From: Tridacna crocea
Taxonomy: Eukaryota; Mollusca; Bivalvia; Cardiida; Cardiidae
NCBI GenBank assembly: GCA_943736015.1
Contig: OX031072.1
Location: 7,715,501-7,779,500, forward strand
Reading direction: 5' to 3'
DNA: 64,000 bases
The notes under the pieces were generated by a model. It did no database searches. It was not told where the DNA came from and saw only the letters and a program-made list of their open reading frames with translations. Of the stretch, positions 21,302-33,712 are shown piece by piece; position 1 is the stretch's first letter, and each line of letters opens with the position of its first letter. Both the position numbers and the translations under genes were made by a program.

Positions 21302-22677
21302 CAGTCGAAACTGTCTTAAGCAGCCAACCAAGGGACAAGCCAAAAGTGGCTGCATACGACAGTTGGCTGCTTAACACAGATCAGATTAGCAAAAATATTT
21401 TCCATTCTTTCACAACAAATTTAAAATTTTCAATCACATTTACATTGTTGACTGCAAAAGCTTTGAATTTGGACAAGTCCAAATTTTTTTTTTTTTTAAA
21501 TTCCACTACCGATGATAACTGTTGAAAACATTGTGGAATGAAAATAGAAATCATTCCTCATGTGCACTTTTACCTCTTCCAGTCTTTCTCTGCTATACAT
21601 TTTTATTGTAATCAGTAGTTTTCCTTCGTACAACTTCTATATCCAAGACCCATAACATGTATAACGTGTGTACATCCAAAGTTGACAGAGTTGACACACA
21701 TGTATTTTAGGTCAATCGAGTTCATTGTAAATAGAAAAAAAGGTACACAGTTTTACCCAAGGTAAATCGATCGATTTGAGAACGGTCCGAGCAGGTAGTC
21801 TACTCGTCAGAGTGGAATTAACGTTGTTCACCTCACGTACATGTAAGTAGGTAAATTATGTTGTGAATTTTATCTACAAACGCAAAATAACATCTTCATT
21901 GCGATCCCAAGATGCAGACAATAGTGAGCTTAAAGTTAATTATCAATGAAAACAATAAGAAAAAGCGAAGTTTTAAACTGTTAGTGCTCAAACTGATCGG
22001 TGGAATTCCAATCAATCTTAAAATAGACAACCTGCAAACCTGACAACACTGACGTTCAACGTCGGCAATATTCAACGGGTTAGCCAGTGACTTTCAGTAT
22101 GACAGATTGTCTTGTTTGACCGTAAGTTTTGGGACAGCTGACAAAAATAATTATTTTTTGTAGACCAAAGTATTGGGACACGAAAAAGAATAATTATTTT
22201 TTACTGTCCCAAAATTTAAGCAAATTACAGTACTCGACGCCATTTTGGAAATTATTGGTGACCTCATTTTCAATAGTAATGTAAAACATTGCGGAGAAGC
22301 AGCGTCTATCTGCCAATCGGATAGCAAAGAATTAGCCTGCTTTAATACCGTTTATGCGAAGTGTACACCTACACAATGAAGTTTAACTGTTTATCACACA
22401 TGTTGATTGGTATAGCGTAGCGGTTCATGCACACGAAGCCAGACGTGTTATTTTTTTTTTTCACACCACCTGCTAGCAATTAGTCGGGTTGCGTGACCAC
22501 TTTATGGGATATGCTTTAAGTGCAATTAAAATCTTCAAATGTGACCGCTGACCACATATCACACTTTACCGTTAATTAAAGGACTTTAAAGAGTTAATTT
22601 GCACAGGCGGGCCTGAACTGATCGTTAATCAGAGATTGGCTGCTATTCACGTATGACCGCTAACTCAGATTCGACTG
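21302..22677. mobile_element. pogo/Tc1-mariner-like element with TA target sites
   Basis: TA-CAGTCGAAACTG at the left and CAGATTCGACTG-TA at the right form about 12-bp inverted termini with TA duplications (21300-21301, 22678-22679). CAGTCGAA-type ends are typical of pogo/Tc1 elements. No transposase frame survives. A decayed piggyBac-like MITE piece (about 21388-21480) and a small foldback (GTTTTGGGACAG / CTGTCCCAAAA, 22120-22225) lie inside. Confidence 0.6.
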
Positions 22678-24040
22678 TATTTCCGAATGAAAAAACAGTA
22701 TATTCAAGCTGCAGCTTTAGAGTGTGTAACATAATCTGACTGGTGTTTTGATAGGACTAAATGTGACACTGAAATGAATTTTGAATGTTTTAAGGGTTTT
22801 GTTTGAATAAAAGATGACACAACCCCCTGATTTGATAGTTCAAGTGAAAAGTGCAAAGAATAGATTAAAATTTATTTGGGAACCAACTTGTTCAAGTAAG
22901 GGTGATACAGATAATAATAATTCAAACTAAGGGACTGTCATCAGTATTGTTTGGTTATGATACTTGTGTTTTAGAGCTAGTTGGAAAGGGTGAAAGGAAC
23001 GGTGTCTTTTCAGTATCATACCAGCCCATAAGAATAAAGCATTTTTTTTAATGAGACTGATTACAGTCTTGTCATCCCCTCCTTTCTCCTTTTTACTTAT
23101 TCAGTGGGGGAGCTTCCCCACTTGGTAGAAACCCTTGGTGCATTACTGCATAGTGGTTTTGAGTTTGATACCCTTTTGAGGCAAACTTACTTTCGGGTGA
23201 TTTTTTTTGCTAGTCTTCTCATTATTTGTAGAAGTTTGAAATTGAATCATGTTGGGTGATAAAGTATTGGGGAAAAATGTTAGCACTCGCTAAAGGCGGC
23301 TAGGAAATCGGCTGGGCGAGCAGAAAATGCCTGTCGGGGGCCCAAGTGAAGAAACAGGACATTTTTCAAATTCATTAAATTTTTTGACAGAATAGTGACC
23401 AAGGTCAAGTATCTGTCTAGTTTATTATTCAAATTCAACGAGATTCGCATATTTCTGAACCTAATAGTGTATCATTTACGGTGTTTCTTTATTACCGGAT
23501 GTTTACTCCTAATGTAGGTGGTTCTGAATTACTGCATGTCACGGAGAATTGCGAGCAACTCGTCCAGAAACAACTCGCCCCAAACTAATCACAACTTGCT
23601 TAAATTAAAAGTAAAATCAAACTCACCCATTGATTGGGAAAACATCTCGCCCCATAATTCAAATGATAACTCGCCCAAGTCCAGAAGTCATCGAAATTCT
23701 CACCCCAAACAAGTACAGGCGAATTGTCTTTGGGGCGAATTGTTCTGCACTCCTTGCCGATACCATGAAGCCTGGAAAAATTAAAAATGAAATCAGACTT
23801 GCCAATAGATTGGGAAAACATCTCGCCCATTTTATCTTCCCCTATCACTAATCCATTCTGGCTTCGGTAAGCTGGGCCCCTGGATTTTGGGATGGGCCCC
23901 TGGGGCCCAGGTGGCAACTAGAGGAAAGAAGTTTGACTTTTTCCCAGAGTATGTCATTGGGACAAATATCTGAAAACCTTGTATGCTATCCACAGGTCAC
24001 AAATTCAGGCGGATGGTCATAAAAAATGGTAAAAATGTTT
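22678..24040. other. Intron 5 stretch, repeats of unclear type
   Basis: At about 23560-23850 short CTCGCCCCAA / GGGGCGAATTG motifs and CCCATTGATTGGGAAAACAT recur in direct copies, so open frames here are repeat-derived. Nothing else was recognised. Confidence 0.35.
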
Positions 24041-24363
24041 TGTCTTGACAGGGTCCAATACTCATTAAACTTGATCATCATGTTTGTCCAGATGATATCT
24101 CGGACAAAGTGGAAATTTGTGTAACAGCAAGTCAAAATTTAGGTCACCTGGAAAATCTTTAAAAAAACATTTTGTGCAATCTAGAGGCTTTATTTTCTAT
24201 CGAATACTTATGAAAACTGATCAGAATGTTTGTCTTTGTAAGATCTTTGACAAGTTTGTAACAGGATCACAGCTTTCATTATTTAGATCATTTAGATCTT
24301 AGGAAAACCCTGTGTGCCTAATTTTCAGTCTGATACACATAAGAATTGGTCAGAATGTCCTGA

Positions 24364-24583
24364 TTAACTCTTTACCGCCCAATCCCAAATTTCAACGACC
24401 CTGATAAAGAAACCTTTTGAAACATTTTAGGTAAAGGAGAAAATGCTGGTTACCAGCATTTTCTCCTTTTCCGACAATGTTTTCCCAAAATAATTTTCAA
24501 TTTTTGAGTTATGTTTAATTTTACATCTTCAAATGCTGTCAATTTGGACCAGTCTAAAATTTTATCTTGTGATAAAGAGTTAA
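24364..24583. mobile_element. piggyBac-like foldback MITE (intron 5)
   Basis: TTAA at 24364-24367 and 24580-24583. The central palindrome is AGGAGAAAATGCTGGTTACC / AGCATTTTCTCCTTTTCC. The right half has CAAATGCTGTCAATTTGGAC. The preceding 24050-24360 contains decayed 145-bp-type Helentron units (ATGATATCTCGGACAAAG). Confidence 0.75.
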
Positions 24584-25166
24584 AGTTTGAACAAATTAGA
24601 AAGTTGGTCCCAAGGGATAAAAAACGTTGTCTCGTATCAGCCTGCACAGTTGGCGTAGGCTAATCATAAATGATACTTTCTGTTTTTTTGTAATTTTCTT
24701 TTTTTTTGAGGTATTGTTTGTGTCCTGCATGTAACTTTTTAAATTATGAATGAATTTCATGGCAACTTTATTGAATTGTCAACTACTTATAAACAATGTC
24801 TTGCATATTAGAACAATGTCAGTAAAAGGTCAAGGTTACAGCAAGGTTAATTTATCACTAAAATCTAATTTTTGGGGGTTGTTTTCGTGTCTGACATATT
24901 ACTTTTTAGACTATGAATGAATATCTGTAACTTGGCAGAATGGCCTACAAAATTTGGAAAATGTGTTGCCCACATGAACCATGTCCGTCAAATAAAGGTT
25001 AAGGTCTTTGCAAAGTCTTATGTCCAGCCATTACAATTTTCCCTTTGACTTGATATCAAAAATAACTTTGCATAAACGTGTCATGCACAAGTCGCATCCA
25101 TAGCTTAAACGTCAAGGTCAAAGCGAGGTCAGATATGTTTTTAAAGTAGTAGAGTTTGCGTATGGT
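24584..25166 (+). other. Intron 5 stretch, decayed Helentron-type units
   Basis: CATGTCCGTCAAATAAAGGT, AAGGTCAAAGCGAGGTC and similar phrases look like old 145-bp family units. No coding potential was seen. Confidence 0.35.
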
Positions 25167-26232
25167 CAAGGTTTTCATTTTGAAATGAAACAACAGATCA
25201 ATTGACAAAAACAACAGGCAGGGGGTCAAGGGTGCTGCCTAGGCCCCCTTGTGGGTCCAGGGCAACGCCCTGGTAGGGGGACCAGGGGGCCAAAGCCCCC
25301 AGGCTGAAAACGATTCTGAGCTTTTTTAAACCTATTTTGTGAGGTCTCCTTGATGGTAAATCTGGTTTTTTTTCTCTATCATTATGTCATGAGTTTGCTC
25401 TTAAAACATTATTTGAATCTCACTTGTACATATACAGTATGTAAGTGAGGTCCAAATACTGTTTTGAGAAAAATACACGTATAAAATATGAAAACAAATG
25501 TTAACATGTCTTACTTCACAGCCAATTCAGAGTAAGACATACACATACCTATTTGATTTTTTACAAAGAGCAAAGGAGATAGGACATTTCATTTTTATTA
25601 TTCAAATTTACTTTCTAAATCTTAAATTTAACCCAATTCACCTTAAAACATTTAACAAATTAAATAATCTTTCATATATCTCAGATCAATGCATTCGCTT
25701 TTATGGTAAATATCCGAAGACAAAAATAATATGAAACATAAAGTATGTATTGTCCATGTACAATAGTTCGATGACAACTCGCTTCTCGGGATTAAAATTG
25801 CAAAACGGTCTGTAAAAAACTGAGTCACGCACTTTAAACTTTATTGTTAATTTTATGTCAACTTTACTAACAGGCGTCATTGTCTAATTTGGCATTTTTA
25901 AAACCAAAATCAAATAAACAGCAATTTGCGGATTTCTTTCTCTTTGCTTTGGCGTCCATGATTACCAAATGGAGATTGGAGCAACGTATTGAGGCCTACG
26001 ATTGGATAATTGTATGCAAGCATCCAATGAATGACCGCGTAACATTCATAAACCAACTGTTTCTGGTTTCGCGGTAAAATTGAACCAGTGTCGCAGTACA
26101 GTTACCAACGCATGAAATATTTTCGGTATAAACAGAGCGATCGATTTTTCAAATATCCAGCAAGAACAACCGATTAAAAGCCGATTTCAACCGATGTTTT
26201 TGATCGGCAATCGACTTTAAATGAAAACCCTG
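25167..26232. mobile_element. CAGGGTTTTCATTT...AAATGAAAACCCTG element, copy 2 (empty-site copy)
   Basis: CAAGGTTTTCATTTTG ... TTTAAATGAAAACCCTG, flanked by ATGGT (25162-25166, 26233-26237). It is collinear and highly similar to 10333-11602 but lacks the nested TTAA MITE. It also carries a 20-bp extra block (about 25815-25835). A further right-end-only fragment lies at about 43005-43116. Confidence 0.75.
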
Positions 26233-27156
26233 ATGGTGTAAAATTGTGCATGAATTTTGACAGTTTAACAGAAGAATTGTGAACCACATTTACATGACAT
26301 GTCATGCACAAGAACCTTATCCATAGTTCAAAATTTAAGGTCAGGGCAAGGTCAAAGGTATTTTTACGTTAATACTGTTGTATCCATAGTCATTGTTCAT
26401 GTGCACATTTTACAAGAAAAGTGTGCTATTTTCAGGAGCATTAGCCACTACATGTCTAGTCTTCAGAATTTCATGTTAATTCTCGGGACATACATGTCTA
26501 CTTAATGAAAGCACTTATTTGTCTTTTGATCAAGATCCATGTTTCAACCAATCCCCAGGTTTTCTTTTATGGAACCAATTGTGTAGGGAATGGTATGTAC
26601 GTTCTAGAAAGCAGTGGAATAAATGCATAATCTGAACACCAGATTTTCAATAGACATATGAAAAATCGTCTTATAAGTATATAATAGATTTTCATTGGTC
26701 TATCGAAGATCAGCAGAGTATTGGAAAACCCATGTGTGGATCTGAAAATATACATTTGACCTTTTAATGTTATTTTTATCTTAGAACACACATGTGTCAG
26801 GATATAATGCAATGATTGCCAGAGGGTATCATAAAAGAGTATTTTTATGTCAATGTCAGATTTTTTACAGGACATTTGGTCTTTTTGAAGTGCAGAATTT
26901 TTGACAGACCACTCTTATAAAGCATGTGCATCTGACTGACAATATTTTGGAAAGACTGATACCATCGTAGAATTTCTTATGTGACATGATGACACTGGGG
27001 AAAGTTTACTTTAAAAATGCTCTTTTAAGCATTAAGATCAAAAGTGCGAAACTTTTGTAAGAGACCTTATTGAAAATGTTTGTTGGTGGCTCGATGGTTA
27101 GCATATATTGACAGATAAATATTTGATAGCTTTTTGAACATTTGTCTTTTGAACAG
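26233..27156 (+). other. Intron 5 end, no gene seen
   Basis: The stretch holds decayed Helentron-type unit fragments (CATGCACAAGAACCTTATCC, AGGTCAGGGCAAGGTCAAAG) and otherwise unassigned AT-rich sequence up to the TTTGTCTTTTGAACAG acceptor of exon 6. Confidence 0.4.
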
Positions 27157-27460
27157 ATTCGAATGCGTGGAGACCATGTGCAAATGAAGGAAGCAATGTA
27201 CACATATGTAATAAGAAAACAGCTTGAAAATGGAACAGTGACATTTGAAGATATCGAAATATTAGATGTTACTCCAGCAGTGAAGTTGAATGTAACTACT
27301 TTTATGCAGTCCTTCCCATTTTCACGAAGGCCAGATGACTATGAAGATTTAAATGGTATTGTACGTGAGGTTTTGGATGATGGAGAGGATATCTTCTACC
27401 AGAATATTTACTATCCCTTGTCAAAGGCAATCAAACTAACAAATGACATACAAGTAACAG
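27157..27460 (+). CDS. Unidentified secreted protein gene, exon 6
   Basis: The acceptor is TTTTGAACAG at 27156; the donor is ACAG|GTAATT after 27460. It enters in phase 0 and leaves in phase 1. It encodes residues 262-363: IRMRGDHVQMKEAMYTYVIR, sequon NGT (Asn286), TFEDIEILDVTPAVKLNVTT with a second sequon (Asn306), a basic/aromatic FPFSRRPDDYEDLNG loop, and IFYQNIYYPLSKAIKLT. Alternating hydrophobic strands suggest the end of one beta-sandwich domain and the start of the next. An additional exon between exons 5 and 6 (phase 0 to 0) cannot be excluded. Confidence 0.8.
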
Positions 27461-27737
27461 GTAATTTCATCAAAATACTTAAAATTTCCAGCCTCAGGCT
27501 GAAGCATATTTAAGATTGCCCATTTATATTCGGTACAAATAGAGGTAGCAGTGAATCATGTGAAGCACTCAGTGGTTTGAATTTTGCTTGTTTTAAAACC
27601 TGTAAGAGATTTATAAGATATGAAATTTAGCCTTTCTTTATGACTTTTATGTAGGAATTACCAACATTTTTCTTCTGGTCAAGACTAGCTCAACTGAGCA
27701 TGAAGTCCTTCATGGGACCTATTATGTTAGGAAACAT

Positions 27738-28531
27738 TAGGGGTGAAACAATACGGTAAAAAGCGTATTGCAATATATTGCAATACGGCTGACCCGTATT
27801 GCAATACATATTGCAATATGCTGTATATGCTGACATTTAGCATGTAGTCACTGTTAGGGTATCATAGATGCTAAAAAAATTGACTAGTCTTTAACACAGA
27901 CTAGACTGAAATGACAAAGAAATTAAGAATTGTCCATAGAAACAAGTAAATGACTCAGTGACATGTCAAGTCATATATTTTTTCAAGAATATTAGCACCC
28001 AGAGAAGCCCTCTGTGCTGACAAAAAGTCACCAGCAGTACTTAACACTCGCTCAGAGGGCGCATTTGTTTATGTAGAAACCAGTCCTACTATACCGAACT
28101 TCGGGAGCTCAACAGAGAAAATTCTGTTACTAACACTAATACTTTCACGCTTATCTACCGGAAAAAAACTGCAAAATAAGTGTGAGCAAAGTTATAGGAA
28201 ATGAGTAACAAACTCTGTTGGTCCAAAATCAGTAATACGGTCGATGGATATTTGGAGTTCGTGTCGCGAATTTGAGGTGGTCATAATTTTACCTTAACAC
28301 CGGTGACACCGCCTGTGGAAAAAATAAACAACTTTCGCTTTCGTAAATCTTAAGTTAGTTGAAAAAAGATCGATTTCTGACAGAATTTTTGGGAAAACCG
28401 GACTTTCTAATGCAATTAAGAGAAGTTGACATATTGCAGAAATACCGATATGGTAAAATTTGTACCAGTTTCGATTTTTTCTTTGAACAGACCGCGGTTA
28501 ATCGGTATATCGGTAAACAGTTTCACCACTA
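27738..28531. mobile_element. hAT-type non-autonomous element with exact 8-bp duplication
   Basis: The ends are TAGGGGTGAAACAATACGG and CCGATATACC-type complement ending GTTTCACCACTA. The 8-bp direct repeat GGAAACAT lies at 27730-27737 and 28532-28539. It is internally rich in GCAATA/TATTGC. There is no transposase. Confidence 0.85.
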
Positions 28532-28539
28532 GGAAACAT

Positions 28540-29821
28540 GTCCATTTTTCAAGGTCAGCAGTCTATCTCCTTAACCTATGGATCATCTAAATATGAAAAA
28601 TTACAGAAATATGAATGGATCATGCCAATAAAAGTAGATCATAAAAATCTGGCAATTCAAGCAAGGGGGTTAGTATTACAATACTTTGCTAAAACTATAG
28701 AAATTCTCCTTCAGAATCAGAAATCAGGTGACATTGAAACTTTTTATAAACAGTATTAATAGGAGGATTCTCGCACTTTGTGCAAAACAAAATGTTTGAG
28801 AATCCAAGTAACCGTTTTCCTGGCTGTGAAAAGTCTATAGAAGTTAGATTTATGTGCAGAAATGCAGAAAAGCCTTGAATTCAAATGATCCATAGCATTA
28901 TCATACAGAGACGCCATTTTTTGTCAGATTTTCCTGTAACGGAGGGCCCAAAACACATTCTAAGTAATGAATAAATCTTGCTATATGGCGTATCGAAAGC
29001 TTTGGTCATTTAGCGCGCATATATATTAAAAGATTATGAAAGTAGAATTTTTACTTTAAAAAGGTTTGTGTTCAATCCTAGGGGAATAATTTGTGATAGG
29101 ATAACCCTGCATAATGTTTCAAGTCTAAATTTAAAATCCTGCAAAAATGAAATTTGTTTGTGCACCACATCCTGCACTGAAACATAGTAGCCTGCAAAAA
29201 CTGCATGATTGTGCGCACCATGGAAGGGGGCAGGAGAGAAAGAAAAGAATGAATATTGTTTACGTAGATATATACCCATGTCAAAAAAAAATTGCGAATT
29301 ACCCATTACAAACATTTTGCATTCAGAAATATTTGTGAATTCCAGAACCTTGTTATTTATTTGTATACGTGTGGTAAAATATGCGAACAGAAAAATTTTC
29401 AAATTTTTCAAAATAGCAGAAATTTCCACATGGCAAAAATTTCCTATTGTACAGTAACTGAGTTTGGTGGAATGAAATATTGTATGGTTCAATAACCATT
29501 TGGAATTGCTCAATATCAGTCTGTAAGGTTATTTTGATAACATCAATAGATGCTTGTCATCTGTTTGATGCAGACTTTCCTCACACCAGGGATAATGCTG
29601 TCAATTTCTAGTGGCTGTGAATGTGACGATTTAGGAAAAATGTCTCCCAATAATGAGGCACCATGGAATCTCCAAACAACAAGTGATATCTTAAAGCTAG
29701 AGAACCACTGAAAGGTCAGAATTCCTACATAAACATTTAATGATGATATAAACTATGGAGTATGTGTCACTGTTTATCACAGCTTAGAAAGCTGGTGTGT
29801 GTTATTAATGAAAATCATGGT
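28540..29821 (+). other. Intron 6 stretch, no gene recognised
   Basis: Several short overlapping open frames on both strands (29034-29513) show no domain or splice context. AT-rich and unassigned. Confidence 0.35.
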
Positions 29822-32330
29822 ACTTCGCTCACCTGAGCAAAAAGAGCTAAAGGTGAGCTTTTGTAATCATGCTGTGTCCTTTATGTATCGTCCATCAGAT
29901 ATCATCAGCTCTTACCTTGTGTACGCTCCTGATGCCACATTTTCAGTTAGATACTCATGAAACTTGGTGAGAATATTTTCAGTCCAAAACCCCTGAAAGT
30001 GGTCAGAATGTTTGTCTTCATAATCTCATAGACAAGCTCAAAAATGGGTCATGCCAGGCCAAAAACTAGGTCACCAAGTCAAATCTTAGAGGGTTCGACA
30101 TAAACATTTTTTTCAACTGGACCAGTGGACCAGTAATTTGAAATTTTTACTAGACCGCTTATGGTTTCTACTAGACCATTTTTGCAAAATGAAGAAAAGT
30201 ATGAAATAAATCTAAATCTATGTTACTTTTCTTGTTAATATAGTAAAAGTGTAAAAAAGGACATTGTCATGTTTAGTAATGATCAGTGAATGTTTCTCTG
30301 TTAATGATTTCCATTATGATTTCTTTCCTTTTCCCATTTTGAAAACAGTATCAGACATATATTTTAGTCTAAATTAGACAGAAATAACAGAATTTGAGTA
30401 TAAAAGGACAAAAACATTGTGATATGATATGTTATCAGATCCTTCAATAAATCTTCAGTTTTTTAAACTGTCAGAGAAAACATGACATTTCCTCTGGATC
30501 AAACAGAAACCAATAGCGCGAATTCAGCCTTTCTCTCAAGATCTGAAATATTTTTTTGTGATCTAGATCTAATCTTATCTAGATCTATTTTTGTTATGAT
30601 CCTTGTGATTTAGTTTTATATTAGGACTGCTTCTCCACGATCAGATATTATTTTGAGGTTATGGTGCTTTTTTTGCAAGCTTGGCATATAGGACAGATAA
30701 CTGTTCCCAAAGATGATGTTACTTTTGGACTGGTTGCCTCTGGGTACAGAGACGATTAAGACAAAACCAGTTGAAAGTTCCGCAATGATTTTGTGCCTAA
30801 GTTTGAACTCTCATAATTTCGCAAATATAGCACAAAACTGGGACTTAAACAAACCTGTTGTTGTGTGTTTAATAATCCTTCATTTGAAATACAAATATCT
30901 AAAATATTTAAATGCTGAACATGAGAGAAAACCATGCATTTCATTTGTTACTTGAGTTATTTACATTCCTGAAAACAATAAAAAAGGCCGTCACACATGC
31001 TAATTTTCAACAGTGTTTTTTCCGAGGTTTACATGTTATAAGCAACTTCTGCAAGCTTTTTAGGTAATTAAAGGTTTAATTATTTGTCTTCGGTCATGCT
31101 GGTTACTTAAATATAAGGTAAGACCTGTGTAATGCACTTCTGGTGAAAATTCTAATTGGTTGATAAATAAGGATAAATAAGGAGTTTTTCCACCAAAAAT
31201 ATTGACTACCGCACATGCATGATGGGCTTCCTGTAGAAATTGTCACTAAATTGTCGCCTTTTGAATGAAACTGGAAATTATGTAAGCGATCTTTCTGGAG
31301 AAACGGCATGTTAGTTCGATTTTCGTCACTTATACCAAGCATTAAAACTGTCTTGATTTTTGCACTAGACCATTCGCGCTAGCTGGATGCAGTCTCTACT
31401 AACCAATTTTTTGCTAGACAATGTTGTTTGGACGTGCGTTAATGTCAAACCCTGTCTTAGAAAAACCTTGAGTACCTTCCAGACGCCACATTTTCAGTCA
31501 AATACCCTTGAATGTTGGTCAGAATATCTGCATGTCTTGATAACATTTTGGACAAGTTTGGAAATGGGTCATGTTGGTTGAAAAACTAGATCACTAGATC
31601 AAATCCTAGAAAATCCTTAAGTGTGCACAAGAAGCCAGATTTTTAGTCCAAAACTCTTGAAAGTTGGTCAGAATGATTGTCTTAATATCTGTGACAAGTT
31701 TGAAATGGGTCATTTCTAGTCAAAAACTATGCCATTGGATCAAATCATAGGAAAACAAAACCCCCCACTTTTTGTACACTCTAGAGGCCACAGTTCCAAT
31801 ACTCTTGAAAGTTGGTCAGAATGTTTGTTTTGATAATATTTCGGACGATTTTAAAAGTGGGTCATGTCAGGTAAAAACGAGATCACTACCTCCAAGCTTA
31901 GAAAAACCTTGTGTATACTCTGGAAGCCACATTTTCAGTCCAAAATACTTGAAAGTTGGTCAGAATATATGTCTTGATATTTTTGACATTTTTGGAGATG
32001 GGCCATGTTGGATGAAAAACTAGGTTACCAGGTCAAATCATAGAAAAACCTTTGTATGCTCTAGAGGCCATCCTTCAGTCTAAAAATCATGAAAGTTTGT
32101 CAGAATATTTGTATTAATGGTGTATATTTGATGAGTTTGAAATTGGGACATGTCAGGTGAAAAACTAGATCACTATGTTGAATCTTAGAAAAACCATGTG
32201 TATGGTCTAGAGGCCACATTTTCAGGCCAAAATTATTGAACGTTCCTTGGAATATTGGATTTCATATTGTGGACAAGTGTGAAAACAGGTCAGGTTTGTA
32301 ATGCCTTTAAAAATCAGACATGTTGATATA
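29822..32330 (+). mobile_element. Helentron-like element of the 145-bp family, interrupted
   Basis: Starts TTCGCTCACCTGAGCAAAAA with hairpin partner GAGCTAAAGGTGAGCT. Old 145-bp units follow (GAAAGTTGGTCAGAATGTTT, AAAAACTAGGTCACTAGGTC, CTAGAGGCCACATTTTCAGT). It is interrupted at 30089-31454 by a CAGGG-type element. The units are diverged, which indicates an older insertion than 44727-46602. Confidence 0.7.
30089..31454. mobile_element. CAGGG-type element with TCTTA duplication
   Basis: GAGGGTTCGACATAAAC at the left and AATGTCAAACCCTG at the right are inverted termini (the first base is changed from C to G on the left). They are flanked by TCTTA (30084-30088, 31455-31459) inside a Helentron tandem unit. 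The host phrase CAAATCTTAGAAAAACCTTG is split exactly here, which fixes the boundaries. No coding region was seen. Confidence 0.7.
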
Positions 32331-32383
32331 ATTTTTCAGGATTTACTAGTGGATTGTTTAAGAAATAATCTTGTTCCTATCAT

Positions 32384-32513
32384 GGTTTATCATTTAATAA
32401 ACCACAGTTGTGAGTTGGGACATAATAAATAATCCACAAGGGCAATAGCCCAAATGGTTTATTTATCGCACGTCATAACTCACGAAGTGGTTTATTGAAT
32501 GATAAACCACAAC
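32384..32513. repeat. Small foldback palindrome
   Basis: GGTTTATCATTTAATAAACC and its inverse GTGGTTTATTGAATGATAAA face each other across about 85 bp. The inner part (AGTTGTGAGTTGGGAC / GTCATAACTCACGA) is also complementary, so the whole is one imperfect hairpin. Confidence 0.65.
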
Positions 32514-33712
32514 AGAAAGATGATTATTTTGATTCTAACAAGGAAAAGAAGTTTAAACTTGGAGTAAACATGCGGAAGAAGATTATGTTCCATTGAATAA
32601 CCCAGTCATTGAATGACGTCATTTGATATAGAATGACGTCACTCTGCATGGATTGTTGCAGATTTTACCATGCTTTCTTAGCACTGTATTTATAGAGCCA
32701 AATTCACATGTCATGTTAGAATAAAGTTTTTGTCATATAAAACAAACACGTCTTGTGACAAAATTAGAAGACCTATCTGTCTTGTGTTTTAGCAACATAC
32801 AAGCAAGATATTGATTTAAGATAGGAGTATAACTTTAATATTACCAGCATTTATGGATATATATTTAGGTAAATGGAACGAGTATGCTTTGTGACAAGAA
32901 TTTAGGGGGGTATTTGTTTTAAAAACTGCAAAATGAGCTAAGAAAAGGATATGTGATCATACTTAATCAGGACAAATTTTTCGGAAACAGTCTCATAAGA
33001 TTACAAATTAGGACTGACTTATCTGAAAAAAGAAATGGCAATAAATATATAAGTGACACCGTTTTGGCCAGTAAATTTCTGAGAATGTGTGTACATTTTA
33101 TATAATTATGTAATCTTTCTTTTATTTCTTTTCATCTTTTCTTCCCTTCTTTGTCACATATTAGGTAGCAAAATTGAGGTGACCTAGATGATTTTGTTGA
33201 ATACCACATGCTAAAATCCATTGATTTTTTCGTATCATACTGCAAGAGTGTTTGTAATATTCCGCTCAAAGAATGAATTGGAAGTATAAAATTGGCCAAT
33301 TAGTGACCATTTTCTGGGAGCCTCAAAGGCGGATGGATGACTTGTAAAACAATAAAAACATTGGTTGCTTTTGCCACTGTTTTCCACTAGGTTAAAAAAA
33401 TCTTTGTGCAAAATTTATTTTATTTACTAAATCTTTGTGAGTTTATGTACTAGATCTTTGCATTACATTAGAAAAAGTTGATCTTGAAAGAGGAAAATTG
33501 ATTTATTGGGGAAAATGCCACTTTAGGGGAAAAAAATTGCTGAGGGAAAGACGTTGACTATCGGTATCACTTTCTTACTAAAACATGAACCCTTATATAA
33601 AAGCAAAAACTGTATTTTCATGAGTGGCAAAGCCAGAAGTGAAAATAAGGTCTTTTCTATTCATGACATGAAAGAGATTTCAGTCATAGACCAAAATAAA
33701 CAATTATCCTTT
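32514..33712 (+). other. Intron 6 stretch, no gene recognised
   Basis: AT-rich, with no open frame of interest and no clear repeat boundary. Confidence 0.35.

Noticed and set aside
24051-24150. Candidate exon after TTGTCTTGACAG
   Set aside because: The sequence (ATGATATCTCGGACAAAG, GGTCACCTGG) is a decayed unit of the 145-bp Helentron-like family, and its phase is not needed between exons 5 and 6.
29034-29513. 159-codon minus-strand frame
   Set aside because: AT-rich, with four overlapping frames of similar length on both strands, no domain and no splice context; chance openness is more likely.
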